A stretch of 25,753 bases of DNA from Flavobacteriaceae bacterium (lineage in GTDB: Bacteria; Bacteroidota; Bacteroidia; Flavobacteriales; Flavobacteriaceae): positions 1-25,753 of the forward strand of contig JAURBD010000012.1 in NCBI GenBank assembly GCA_030829155.1. Reading direction: 5' to 3'. Numbering within the stretch: position 1 is the first letter of the stretch; the number at the start of each line of letters is the position of its first letter. The position numbers and the translations under genes are program-made. The notes beneath the pieces are model-generated. The model did no database searches, had not been told where the DNA came from, and worked only from the letters and a program-made list of their open reading frames with translations. Shown in pieces: positions 15,482 through 23,661 of the stretch.

Positions 15482-16321
15482 ATGAAAGTTTTATTTGATC
15501 ATGTTTCTAATGAGTGTAGTAGGCTTATCACTGTTTCGTACAGTACCTCCTTTTCTTTGGCAACAAAAATGTTGGATATTGCTATTCGAAAAGATATTTA
15601 TAATATATATGGCTTTGTTCGTTTTGCAGATGAAATTGTCGATAGTTTTCATTCTTATGATAAAGAAGAATTGTTGAGTCGTTTTGAAAGTGATTTGTAT
15701 CACGCCTTAGAACATAAAATAAGTTTAAATCCAATTCTTAATTCATTTCAAGAAACATTTCATCTTCATAAACTCGAACTAGAACATTTAAAAGCTTTTC
15801 TGAAAAGTATGCGTTGGGATTTACACAAAAAAAATTACCTCAAACAAGAGGATTACAAGGAATATATTTATGGTTCTGCGGATGTTGTGGGACTGATGTG
15901 TTTAAAGGTTTTTGTTCAAGGTGATCAAGAAAAATACGAAACTCTAAAAGATTCCGCAATGGCCTTGGGTTCTGCTTTTCAAAAGGTTAATTTCTTAAGA
16001 GATTTAAAAGCAGATCAAGAAGGCTTGGAACGATCTTATTTCCCTGAGATTGATTTAAAAGACTTTGATGAAAAATCAAAATTAAAAATAATCAATGAAA
16101 TTGAAGCTGATTTCAAAGCAAGCTATAATGGGATTCTTGATTTGCCCAAAGAAGCTAGATTCGGAGTATATACTGCTTATAAGTACTATTATAAATTACT
16201 TAAAAAACTCAAACGAATTCCATCTAGTCACATTAAGGAGTCTCGTGTACGTGTCCCTAACTACGAGAAGGTAAGTGTATTGGCTCAGTCTTATTTAAAT
16301 TACCATTTTAATTTCCTGTAA
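15482..16321 (+). CDS. crtB: Phytoene synthase
   Basis: Condenses two geranylgeranyl diphosphates to phytoene, the first step of carotenoid synthesis. It has 279 residues, typical of bacterial CrtB in this group. The trans-isoprenyl diphosphate synthase fold shows both aspartate motifs: RFADEIVDSF with D50 and D54, and VNFLRDLKADQEGLERSYFP with D174 and D178. VSYSTSFSLATKML near the N-terminus is the substrate-binding Ser-Phe segment. It is one base from crtZ, so the two form an operon. Squalene synthase is the other possibility for this fold, but the crtZ neighbour favours phytoene synthase. Confidence 0.95.
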   Translation: MKVLFDHVSNECSRLITVSYSTSFSLATKMLDIAIRKDIYNIYGFVRFADEIVDSFHSYDKEELLSRFESDLYHALEHKISLNPILNSFQETFHLHKLELEHLKAFLKSMRWDLHKKNYLKQEDYKEYIYGSADVVGLMCLKVFVQGDQEKYETLKDSAMALGSAFQKVNFLRDLKADQEGLERSYFPEIDLKDFDEKSKLKIINEIEADFKASYNGILDLPKEARFGVYTAYKYYYKLLKKLKRIPSSHIKESRVRVPNYEKVSVLAQSYLNYHFNFL

Positions 16322-16322
16322 A

Positions 16323-16769
16323 ATGAATACTTTCTTTTGGATATTAATATACCTAACTTCTTTTCTTATTATGGAATTCATGGCTTGGTTTTCTCATAAA
16401 TATATCATGCATGGTTTTTTGTGGAGTCTTCACAAAGATCATCATAAAAAAGACCACAGCTCATGGTTTGAACGCAATGATTTGTTTTTTATTTTCTATG
16501 CTGTAGTAAGTATGGTATTAGTAATTCTTTGGGGTGAGTATGGATTTTGGGCAGGATTACCCATGGCTTTTGGGATTTTTACATATGGGATGACTTATTT
16601 CATTGTACATGATATTTTTATCCACCGCCGTTTTAAAATTTTCAGATCTTCAAATTCTAAATATGCTAAAGGTTTAAGGAGAGCGCATAAAATACACCAC
16701 AAAAATATCCATAAAGAAGGGGGAGAATGCTACGGTATGCTTTGGGTTCCACTAAAATATTTTAAATAA
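16323..16769 (+). CDS. crtZ: Beta-carotene 3-hydroxylase (fatty acid hydroxylase superfamily)
   Basis: Membrane di-iron oxygenase that hydroxylates the beta-ionone rings of beta-carotene to give zeaxanthin. It has 148 residues, close to the usual CrtZ length of about 150-175. All four histidine clusters are present: H25 and H30 (HKYIMH), H37, H40 and H41 (HKDHH), H96 and H101 (HDIFIHRR), and H122, H125 and H126 (HKIHH). Hydrophobic helices lie between them (FWILIYLTSFLIMEFMAW, FFIFYAVVSMVLVILW). The pathway enzymes between phytoene and beta-carotene (CrtI, CrtY) are not in the window and must be elsewhere if zeaxanthin is made. Confidence 0.94.
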   Translation: MNTFFWILIYLTSFLIMEFMAWFSHKYIMHGFLWSLHKDHHKKDHSSWFERNDLFFIFYAVVSMVLVILWGEYGFWAGLPMAFGIFTYGMTYFIVHDIFIHRRFKIFRSSNSKYAKGLRRAHKIHHKNIHKEGGECYGMLWVPLKYFK

Positions 16770-16786
16770 AGATTCTTTATTTTTTT
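16764..16786. terminator. Weak AT-rich hairpin between crtZ and surA-like gene
   Basis: AAATAAAG (16764-16771) and CTTTATTT (16775-16782) are complementary around a three-base loop and run into further T's on the + strand. It overlaps both convergent stop codons. The stem is almost all A-T, so termination is doubtful. Confidence 0.3.
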
Positions 16787-18186
16787 GACCAATTGTTTGA
16801 GAAAACACAGTTTTTGTAATCCTTACTTATACTAACGTAGGTGTCTTCTATTTTTTCTTTTGTCCATTTAGTAATTGCTTCTAATTGTTTGTCTTTTAAG
16901 GCAAGTTCTTTTATTCGAATATAATCTTGTGAATAATCAGCAACATGTTCTTCATATCGATTGGTGATTTTAATAATTTTGTATTTTTTTGAACCCGATC
17001 GATCTTCTTCTAACAAAGGCAAGGAAATTTCTCCATCCTTAAGTTTGTTAACCTGATTATACAAAAGAGGATCCATTTTTGTCAGTTCAAAACGTGTGTC
17101 ACCAGTAACAGGATTGATTAGAACACCTCCACTATTTCTTGTTTTTTTGTCGTTAGAAAAATTATAAGCAGCATTTTTAAAAGTTAGCTCTTCATCCACA
17201 ATTCGTTTTCGAATAGAATCTAAATTTTTTTTGGATTCTTCCAACTGAAGAGGATCAATTTTTGTTGTCAATAAAATATGGCGAACATCTACTTGTTGAC
17301 CCCTGATTTTATCTACTGTCAAAATATGCCATCCGAAATCTGTTTTAAAAGGTGTGGATATTTCTCCTTCTTCTAGGCTAAAAGCTGTATCTCTAAACTC
17401 TTTTACCATTCTTGGACGTTTTCTATGAAGAGTGTATTTACCTCCTGAGGATCGAGATCCTGGATCTTGAGAATAAAGAATAGCTTTAGAAGCAAAACTC
17501 AGCCCTTTTTCTTCAACATCATTCTTAAAATCTTTTAATTTTTCTACTACCCTTTGGGTTTCTTCATCTTTGATTTTAGGTTCTATTACAATTTGTGACA
17601 ATTCAATTTCTGTCCCAAAAACAGGCAATTCATCTAAAGGAATCTCATCAAAAAAAGCTCGAACTTCTTCTGGTGTAATTTCAATTTTTGAAACAATGTC
17701 CGATTGCATCAATGAAGCAAGTTTTTGTAGCTTATTGATTTCAAATAATTGTTCTCTGAAAGAAAATTCATCAGGTTTGTTGTAAAACTCCAATACTTTT
17801 TCGATACTACCCAGCTGTTCTGTAAAGTATTCAATGCTTTGGTCGACATAACTATACACTTCCGAATCACTTATCTCCAAACTATCTTGAACCGCATGGT
17901 GGGCATACAATTTATCTTCCATTAATTTACCTAGTAACTGACAACGCTCAATACCTTTAGTTGGAATACCTTGGGATTGCATATCTGCTATAGTTTTATC
18001 AATGTCTGAATCTAAGATAACATAGTCTCCTACAACAGCCGAAACCCCATCAATTTTTGTTCGCTCAGAACCAACTGAAGATTCAGAGGGCCCTTGAGCA
18101 AAAGAATGAAGGCTAAAAACAAAAACTGTAAAAAAGAACACAATCTGGCTAGCGGTATAATTCAAATTTTTTTGTCTGTATTGCAT
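16777..18186 (-). CDS. SurA-like periplasmic peptidyl-prolyl isomerase
   Basis: Periplasmic chaperone of the parvulin/SurA family that helps outer-membrane proteins fold. The ATG at 18186 (MQYRQKNLNY) was chosen over a TTG at 18207, which would overlap the upstream gene further. It has 469 residues. A signal peptide covers about 1-31 (IVFFFTVFVFSLHSFAQ). A SurA N-terminal-like segment contains GDYVILDSDIDKTI. Two parvulin domains follow: one around IELSQIVIEPK to FGWHILTVDKI, with DPGSRSSGGKY, and one around DVRHILLTTK, with SNDKKTRNSGGVL. It overlaps the upstream lipoprotein gene by 38 bases, suggesting translational coupling. Confidence 0.9.
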   Translation of the reverse strand: MQYRQKNLNYTASQIVFFFTVFVFSLHSFAQGPSESSVGSERTKIDGVSAVVGDYVILDSDIDKTIADMQSQGIPTKGIERCQLLGKLMEDKLYAHHAVQDSLEISDSEVYSYVDQSIEYFTEQLGSIEKVLEFYNKPDEFSFREQLFEINKLQKLASLMQSDIVSKIEITPEEVRAFFDEIPLDELPVFGTEIELSQIVIEPKIKDEETQRVVEKLKDFKNDVEEKGLSFASKAILYSQDPGSRSSGGKYTLHRKRPRMVKEFRDTAFSLEEGEISTPFKTDFGWHILTVDKIRGQQVDVRHILLTTKIDPLQLEESKKNLDSIRKRIVDEELTFKNAAYNFSNDKKTRNSGGVLINPVTGDTRFELTKMDPLLYNQVNKLKDGEISLPLLEEDRSGSKKYKIIKITNRYEEHVADYSQDYIRIKELALKDKQLEAITKWTKEKIEDTYVSISKDYKNCVFSNNWSKK

Positions 18187-19012
18187 CTTGTAATATTTCT
18201 TTATCAAATTGTTTTATGAAATCGAGCTTTCTTTTATTAAAAACTATTTTGCGAATTGTATTTTCAATAGATACCAAAGGAGCTACTTCATCCCTCAATA
18301 CAAAATCATTTACAAAAAGCAAATATACCTCGAATGCATCCTCAACAAGAAAAAATTGTGATTTTTTTAAGTACTTTTCAAAGTTTTTCTCTTTAAGAAA
18401 TGGAAGTGTTTTAATCATCCCTCTTTTTTTGATCCAAAAAGTATCATTTAGTTGATAGGAATTGAATTGAAAAGAAAGAGAATCTAAAAAACGTTTGTCT
18501 TTTTCTTGAAAGCGAATCAGTTTATCTTTGATTTCTAATAAATCAATATTTTCTGTTGGTAGGGCAATAAAACGAAAATTTACCATTACCTCGTTTAGCT
18601 TAAAATTATTCTTATTTTTTATATAATAAGCTTCTGTTTCTTCTTTGCTAATTATAGTGTCAATATTTGATTTTACCACAAATTCTTTATACGTCCTACT
18701 CCATAAGTCAGAACGATAGGATCGTACAAGTTCTTCTAAACGTTCTTGGTCTTCAAAATTTAAATTTATTAGAGCTTGATCAATTAACAACTGCTTTCTG
18801 GCCCAATTGTTAATATAATTTTCTGTTTGAATAACACTGTCTGTGTCAGATGAAAAAATTGGCAAGTTTTTTGTAAGTTGAGAACTGTATAAAAATGTAT
18901 TTCCTGCTCGAGCAACTATGGGATCTTGTTTTACATTGTATATTTGATCACAACTAAAAAACAAAAAAAGGGGAATCAATAACATTGAAGACAATAAATA
19001 ATGGTTTCTCAT
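18149..19012 (-). CDS. SurA-related lipoprotein, companion of the parvulin
   Basis: 287-residue predicted lipoprotein, signal and lipobox at 1-21 (LLIPLFLFFSC). The region after the lipid (PIVARAGNTFLYSSQLTKNL) resembles the N-terminal chaperone segment of SurA (VARVGDxxLY). I see no convincing parvulin catalytic domain: there is no RHIL-type start and no SGG motif, so it may bind clients without isomerase activity. The rest is helical and rich in Lys and Glu. It lies directly upstream of the SurA-like gene with overlapping reading frames, so they probably act together on outer-membrane protein biogenesis. Confidence 0.8.
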   Translation of the reverse strand: MRNHYLLSSMLLIPLFLFFSCDQIYNVKQDPIVARAGNTFLYSSQLTKNLPIFSSDTDSVIQTENYINNWARKQLLIDQALINLNFEDQERLEELVRSYRSDLWSRTYKEFVVKSNIDTIISKEETEAYYIKNKNNFKLNEVMVNFRFIALPTENIDLLEIKDKLIRFQEKDKRFLDSLSFQFNSYQLNDTFWIKKRGMIKTLPFLKEKNFEKYLKKSQFFLVEDAFEVYLLFVNDFVLRDEVAPLVSIENTIRKIVFNKRKLDFIKQFDKEILQDAIQTKKFELYR

Positions 19013-19214
19013 GAAATTAAATTTGATACTGGTATATTACATATGTGTTACTTGACTCAAACGAAAAAAATTCTGTTTATTGTGTAAATAAGTAAGTTTA
19101 ATGTGTATAATTCTTGATAACTTAATTAACAATCTGATATACAATACTTTATTTGTTCATAAATATTTTTTTATTAACAACAATATTAATAACTTGCAAA
19201 TATTAATTTAAGGA
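19013..19214. other. 202-base AT-rich divergent gap
   Basis: Very AT-rich divergent spacer between the SurA-related lipoprotein (-) and the small secreted protein (+). I see no coding frame, hairpin or consensus TAnnTTTG promoter on either strand. TAACTTG near 19192 is one base short of the -7 consensus. Confidence 0.4.
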
Positions 19215-19550
19215 ATGAAAATAAAAAATTCTTTTTTATTACTTTTTTTATTCCTCGCTTCATTCAAAGCGAATAGCATCTCAACTCCATTTGCCGAAAG
19301 TAACATTTCCTTATATTCAAATCAAGAAATTGTTCAACTTATTTACAACAACGGTGAAATCAAGATCGAGGGTTTGACTGGGATTGGAAACGTTTATATC
19401 TACAGCATTATTGGAAACCCAGAGGGAAGTTTTTATAATGAATCATTAGAAAGTTTTAAAAAACCAATCCAACTCAAACCCAAAAGTATGTATATTGTTC
19501 AAATAGAAACTAAGGGCACCATTAAGACATTTAAGTTTGTCACCAAATAA
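19215..19550 (+). CDS. Small secreted protein resembling an isolated T9SS C-terminal domain
   Basis: 111 residues with a signal peptide at 1-22 (FLLLFLFLASFKANS). The mature part, about 90 residues, looks like the beta-sandwich domain found at the C-terminus of type IX secretion cargo: a short strand with IKIEGLTGIGNVYIYSIIGN, then a loop, then KPKSMYIVQIETKGTIKTFKF, similar to the GxYxVxxxxxxGxxxxKxV end of type A sorting domains. No cargo domain precedes it. It could be a small exported protein, a decayed cargo gene or a stand-alone adaptor. It is convergent with guaB. The assignment is by pattern only. Confidence 0.7.
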   Translation: MKIKNSFLLLFLFLASFKANSISTPFAESNISLYSNQEIVQLIYNNGEIKIEGLTGIGNVYIYSIIGNPEGSFYNESLESFKKPIQLKPKSMYIVQIETKGTIKTFKFVTK

Positions 19551-19581
19551 TCTACCTAAATTTATTTGATTTTTCTTTTTA

Positions 19582-21054
19582 TCAAGGACTGTAATTAGGA
19601 GCTTCTTTTGTAATCTGTATATTATGAGGATGACTTTCCCTAATTCCTGAAGCTGTGAGCTGAACAAATTTTCCATTATTCTGCAAAGCCTCAACATCAG
19701 CTGCTCCGCAATACCCCATTCCAGCTTTTAAACCTCCTAAAAATTGATGAATACTTTCTACAATTTCACCTTTATAAGGAACTCGACCAACAATCCCCTC
19801 AGGAACCAATTTCTTTATATCATCTTCGATATCTTGAAAGTAGCGATCTTTACTTCCTTTATTCATAGCTTCGATTGAACCCATTCCTCGGTATGATTTA
19901 AATTTGCGACCTTCAAAAATAATTGTTTCTCCCGGTGACTCTTTGGTTCCCGCCAAAAGGCTACCAAGCATTACACAATCAGCACCGGCAGAAATTGCTT
20001 TTGGGATGTCTCCAGTATATCGTATACCACCATCAGCAATGATGGGTATTCCACTTCCTTTGATGGCTTTACTTACTTGAAGTACTGCCGAAAGTTGAGG
20101 GTATCCTACACCAGCAATGATACGTGTCGTACAAATAGAACCAGGACCAATTCCAACCTTTACGGCATCTGCTCCTAATTCTACTAAGTATTTTGCAGCT
20201 TCACCAGTAGCAATATTACCAACAACAACATCAAGTTTAGGGAAGTTTGCCTTTACCGCTTTTAAAACCGATGCAACACCTTTGGTATGACCATGTGCAG
20301 TATCAATAACAATTGCATCTACTCCAGATTTTACAAGTGCCTCAGATCTTTGAACTGCATCTGCGGTAACTCCAACAGCAGCAGCTACTCTTAATCTTCC
20401 ATAGGCATCTTTATTTGCAATTGGTTTAGTGGTGTGTTTTGTGATATCACGGAAGGTTATCAAGCCAACCAAGTTTTGATTTTCATCAATAACAGGTAAT
20501 TTTTCAATTTTATGTTTTTGGAGAATTTCTTCGGCATCGGATAAAGAAGTACCTTCTTTTACAGTAATCAAGTTTTTTGAAGTCATAACCTCAGTAATGG
20601 GACGCGAATCGTTTTTTTCGAAACGCAGGTCTCTATTGGTTACAATACCACTTAATTTACCGTTTTCGTCTACAATTGGAATGCCTCCAATCTTATATTG
20701 AGTCATACTTTTTTTTGCATCAGAAACAAGTGCTGTTAAAGGAAGAATAACAGGATCTAAAATCATTCCAGATTCTGAACGTTTTACCATTCTAACTTTG
20801 TTTGCCTGCTCTTCAATGGACATATTCTTATGAAGAACACCAATACCACCTTCACGTGCCATAGCTATAGCCATTTTGCTCTCTGTAACCGTATCCATAG
20901 CAGCAGAAACTATAGGGATGTTTAAAGGAATGTTTTTTGAAAAATAAGAATTAATCTTTACATCACGGGGTAAAATATCGGAAAAAGCCGGAGCAAGTAG
21001 AACATCATCATACGTTAAACCCTGCTCTATAAATTTTGAATCTTTTGAAGTCAT
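19582..21054 (-). CDS. guaB: IMP dehydrogenase
   Basis: Oxidises IMP to XMP with NAD, the committed step of GMP synthesis. It has 490 residues, the normal length. The barrel begins with LTYDDVLLAPAFSDILPRDV and AAMDTVTESKMAIAMAREGG. Residues about 95-210 are the inserted pair of CBS domains (Bateman module), containing IGGIPIVDENGKLSGIVTNRDL. The catalytic loop GIGPGSICTTRI places the active Cys at 308. ADGGIRYTGDIPKAISAGAD and the flap around KGEIVESIHQFLGGLKAG are also present. A possible -7 box lies upstream on the reverse strand. It has no operon partner here. Confidence 0.97.
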   Translation of the reverse strand: MTSKDSKFIEQGLTYDDVLLAPAFSDILPRDVKINSYFSKNIPLNIPIVSAAMDTVTESKMAIAMAREGGIGVLHKNMSIEEQANKVRMVKRSESGMILDPVILPLTALVSDAKKSMTQYKIGGIPIVDENGKLSGIVTNRDLRFEKNDSRPITEVMTSKNLITVKEGTSLSDAEEILQKHKIEKLPVIDENQNLVGLITFRDITKHTTKPIANKDAYGRLRVAAAVGVTADAVQRSEALVKSGVDAIVIDTAHGHTKGVASVLKAVKANFPKLDVVVGNIATGEAAKYLVELGADAVKVGIGPGSICTTRIIAGVGYPQLSAVLQVSKAIKGSGIPIIADGGIRYTGDIPKAISAGADCVMLGSLLAGTKESPGETIIFEGRKFKSYRGMGSIEAMNKGSKDRYFQDIEDDIKKLVPEGIVGRVPYKGEIVESIHQFLGGLKAGMGYCGAADVEALQNNGKFVQLTASGIRESHPHNIQITKEAPNYSP

Positions 21055-21081
21055 GGCAACTGCTTAGGAATTAGTTGCGAG

Positions 21082-21089
21082 CAAAATTA
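21082..21089 (-). promoter_or_regulatory. guaB: Candidate -7 box for guaB
   Basis: The reverse strand reads TAATTTTG, matching TAnnTTTG, and sits 27 bases before the guaB ATG at 21054. No TTG is at the usual distance behind it, so only the -7 half is supported. Confidence 0.4.
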
Positions 21090-21129
21090 AGGAATTATGC
21101 CGTTTAAACCGCCTTAAAAGTGGTAAATT

Positions 21130-21252
21130 TTAATTGTTATTATTGAAGAGGTCTTTTAAAATTAATAAAACCCCTAGTATGCAACTCAATGTCACTAAAA
21201 TGCCTGAGAAGATTAGGATATACGAAAAGAAGGAGTATCCTAACCAAAGCAT
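21130..21252 (-). CDS. Possible small membrane protein or gene remnant
   Basis: In the gap between the HMG-CoA-lyase family gene and guaB, the reverse strand has an ATG-initiated 40-residue frame (MLWLGYSFFSYILIFSGILV, then a hydrophobic stretch ending KDLFNNNN). It would make one or two membrane helices. The same frame stays open upstream of the ATG to about 21318, reading PKQAFITIEPFVSVLHTFGG and on to the ATG, without a standard start codon. The composition looks protein-like, so this is either a real small membrane protein with a non-standard start, or a remnant of one. I do not recognise the family. Confidence 0.35.
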   Translation of the reverse strand: MLWLGYSFFSYILIFSGILVTLSCILGVLLILKDLFNNNN

Positions 21253-21324
21253 ATAGATTCCTCCGAAAGTATGAAGTACAGAAACAAACGGTTCTATGGT
21301 TATAAAAGCTTGTTTAGGTTAAAT

Positions 21325-22179
21325 TTAAATAAAAACAGTAAGTGACTGGTTATAAGCATACTCAAATTTAATTGGATCCAGCTGTATGGATATTTTCTGT
21401 TGATTGAAGAATGAAATCAGTTTTTCGGTGGGTAGATTTCCTGTTAAGTCATCGGCAGCCATAGGGCATCCTCCAAATCCCTTAATTACTCCATCGAAAC
21501 GATAACAGCCTGAATCATATGCTGCTTTAATTTTGATAAGTGAATTTTGTGGTTGGGTATGAAAATGAGCTCCTATCTCTATCTCTGGATATTGAGCAAT
21601 TGAAGCTTTAAATAATGAGGATATGTCTTCAACTTTTGCTTTTCCAATGGTATCAGAAAGCGAAATAAATTTAACTCCTTTACTTATGAGAAGATTAAAC
21701 CAATTCATTACAATTGAAACCGACCAAGGATCACCATAGGGGTTTCCAAATCCCATAGATAAATATACAACGAGCTTTTTGCCGTGAATCTCACAAAGCT
21801 CAATGAGTTGGTTTAAAAGTAACAAAGATTCTGTTTGAGTTTTATGGGTATTTCTCATTTGAAAATTCTCTGAGACTGAAAAAGGAAACCCAATATAAGT
21901 AATATTTTTATGTAAGACTGCTTCTTTACATCCTCTTAAATTAGCAACAATTACCAATAAATCGGATTTGGATTGAGAAAGATCAATGTTTTGGAGCACC
22001 TCTGATGTATCTCTCATTTGAGGAATAGTCTTTGGGGAAACAAAACTCCCTACATCCAAAACATCAAAACCCACTTCAAGTAACGATTGTATGTATCCTA
22101 TTTTTTTTTTAGTAGGAATCCATTTTTTCATGCCCTGCATAGCATCTCGAGGGCATTCAATAAGAACAGGCGTTTTCAT
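21325..22179 (-). CDS. Hydroxymethylglutaryl-CoA lyase family protein
   Basis: TIM-barrel enzyme that cleaves HMG-CoA to acetyl-CoA and acetoacetate in leucine degradation. It has 284 residues, the normal length. Key residues can be placed: Arg-Asp in ECPRDAMQG (R11, D12), the metal-binding His pair in IGAHFHTQ (H205, H207), the catalytic Cys in GFGGCPMA (C238) and Asn in DDLTGNLP (N248). The position of the metal-linked Glu of the human enzyme (EVTSFVSP) is Asp in LDVGSFVSPK (D42), which I believe is common in Bacteroidota. It follows the LysE-type gene by 21 bases on the same strand. A related DRE-TIM metallolyase of other specificity is possible. Confidence 0.9.
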   Translation of the reverse strand: MKTPVLIECPRDAMQGMKKWIPTKKKIGYIQSLLEVGFDVLDVGSFVSPKTIPQMRDTSEVLQNIDLSQSKSDLLVIVANLRGCKEAVLHKNITYIGFPFSVSENFQMRNTHKTQTESLLLLNQLIELCEIHGKKLVVYLSMGFGNPYGDPWSVSIVMNWFNLLISKGVKFISLSDTIGKAKVEDISSLFKASIAQYPEIEIGAHFHTQPQNSLIKIKAAYDSGCYRFDGVIKGFGGCPMAADDLTGNLPTEKLISFFNQQKISIQLDPIKFEYAYNQSLTVFI

Positions 22180-22200
22180 GGTTTAAAGATAGGGATTTGT

Positions 22201-22809
22201 CTAAATAAGGAAATAAAATGCAATACAAATCAAGAGCACTCCTTGACCAAAATTAGTCCAATACATATAATTTGAACTCGATAAAATAAAGGATGAAATT
22301 TTTGAAGCAGCTACAGAAACTACAAAAAAAACAATACTTGCCTGTGAGATGAAAACAATCCCCAAAACTGCGTATTGGATTCCTAAAGATAATTCTTTAC
22401 TGAAAAGAAATCCTGGGAAAAAAAGCCAAAAAAACAAACTAACTTTAGGGTTCAAAAGATTCATAATCAGTCCCTTTTTGAAATTTTTATTAAACTCATG
22501 AGAATCTCGTTCTAATTGAAAAGTTTTTTGATTTAAGTTTCCAAAGATTTGAATTGATAGGTAGATAAAATAAATTGATCCTAGAATTTTAGCTCCTTGG
22601 ACTATCTGTGGGTATGCTCCTAAAAACTGTCCCCATCCCAAAACAATAATTAAAGTGTGAAATACTAAACCACAAACCAAACCAGAAGCAAGTAAAAGAC
22701 CCGCCTTTGTACCTCGAACTAAACTCTCACTGAGTACCAAAAGAACATCTGGTCCAGGTGCTAAAGTCAACAAGACAGAGGCCAATAAAAAAGATAACAG
22801 AGCTTCCAT
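22201..22809 (-). CDS. LysE/RhtB-type amino-acid exporter
   Basis: Inner-membrane exporter of the LysE superfamily, which includes lysine, homoserine and threonine exporters. It has 202 residues, the usual length. It begins MEALLSFLLASVLLTLAPGPDVLLVLSESL. The PGPD motif at about 18-21 is diagnostic. About six hydrophobic helices are visible, and the central segment includes GLIMNLLNPKVSLFF, the second conserved region of the family. The substrate cannot be told. It precedes the HMG-CoA-lyase family gene by 21 bases, so both may be co-transcribed. Confidence 0.9.
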   Translation of the reverse strand: MEALLSFLLASVLLTLAPGPDVLLVLSESLVRGTKAGLLLASGLVCGLVFHTLIIVLGWGQFLGAYPQIVQGAKILGSIYFIYLSIQIFGNLNQKTFQLERDSHEFNKNFKKGLIMNLLNPKVSLFFWLFFPGFLFSKELSLGIQYAVLGIVFISQASIVFFVVSVAASKISSFILSSSNYMYWTNFGQGVLLICIAFYFLI

Positions 22810-22867
22810 GATTTTTCTCTTATCAAGTGTAATAATTTCTCAAATAAAAGGATAACAAGTATATTTA

Positions 22868-22900
22868 CAAAATTATAACAAGAGATTATGATTCATCAAA
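22868..22900 (-). promoter_or_regulatory. Candidate promoter for lysE-type operon
   Basis: Read on the reverse strand: TTTG (22900-22897), 21-base spacer, TAATTTTG (22875-22868). This matches the Bacteroidota -33/-7 consensus including spacing. The predicted start is near 22861, giving a leader of about 50 bases. The -33 box would lie inside the first codons of the divergent DUF3050 gene. Confidence 0.45.
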
Positions 22901-23661
22901 TTGAAAATGAAATTAATTCATTAAAAAACCAACTCATTTACCATCCATTATACAAAATGATGGAACAAAAGGAAGACCTTCAGGTGTTTATGGAGCACCA
23001 TGTTTTCGCGGTATGGGACTTTATGTCTTTGGTTAAAAAGTTACAATTAGATCTAACATCAACAAGCCTTCCATGGGTACCTTCGAGCTACCCCTCTGCT
23101 GGAAGATTGATAAACGAAATTGTATGGGGCGAGGAAACAGATGTAAATAAAGATGGTTTATCTATGAGTCATTTTGAAATGTATCTTCAAGCCATGAATC
23201 AAGTTGGTGCATCTACTATTGGAATGAATCAATTTATAGAAAGTCTAGACACTTCTAAATCAATTATCAATCAAATTCAAGCTACTAAACTTCCTACTTT
23301 TGTAAAAGAATTTTTAAAATTCACATTCAACGTAATAGGAACTAATAAAACCCATGTTATTGCAGCTGTTTTTACTTTTGGAAGAGAAGATTTGATTCCC
23401 GATATGTTTATAGAAGTGGTAAAAAATATTAATAAAGAATCGGAAGGTAATTTAAGCCATTTGATTTACTATCTTGAACGTCATATTGAAGTTGATAGCG
23501 GAGAACACGGCCCAATGGCGTTGAAAATGATTGAAAAGTTATGTGGTCAAGATCAAAACAAATGGAATGAAGCTTTAGAAGCCTCAAAAACAGCACTCAA
23601 TCATAGAATTGCTCTATGGGATGGGATTGCAAATTTAATTTTAAAACCTACTGCCAAATGA
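22888..23661 (+). CDS. DUF3050 family protein (heme-oxygenase-like fold)
   Basis: 257-residue cytosolic, helical protein without signal or membrane segments. Conserved stretches I associate with DUF3050 are MEHHVFAVWDFMSLVKKLQ, VPSSYPSAGRLINEIVWGEE and YLERHIEVDSGEHGPMALKM. Several conserved His and Glu residues in these segments (HH, EE, ERH, EHG) look like metal ligands of the heme-oxygenase-like di-iron fold, so a small-molecule oxidase role is possible but unproven. Its stop overlaps the start of the peptidase gene by four bases (ATGA). Confidence 0.88.
   Translation: MIHQIENEINSLKNQLIYHPLYKMMEQKEDLQVFMEHHVFAVWDFMSLVKKLQLDLTSTSLPWVPSSYPSAGRLINEIVWGEETDVNKDGLSMSHFEMYLQAMNQVGASTIGMNQFIESLDTSKSIINQIQATKLPTFVKEFLKFTFNVIGTNKTHVIAAVFTFGREDLIPDMFIEVVKNINKESEGNLSHLIYYLERHIEVDSGEHGPMALKMIEKLCGQDQNKWNEALEASKTALNHRIALWDGIANLILKPTAK

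Noticed and set aside
19551..19581. Terminator between the small secreted protein and guaB
   Set aside because: A TTGAT/ATCAA five-pair stem with a long T-rich loop is too weak to call.
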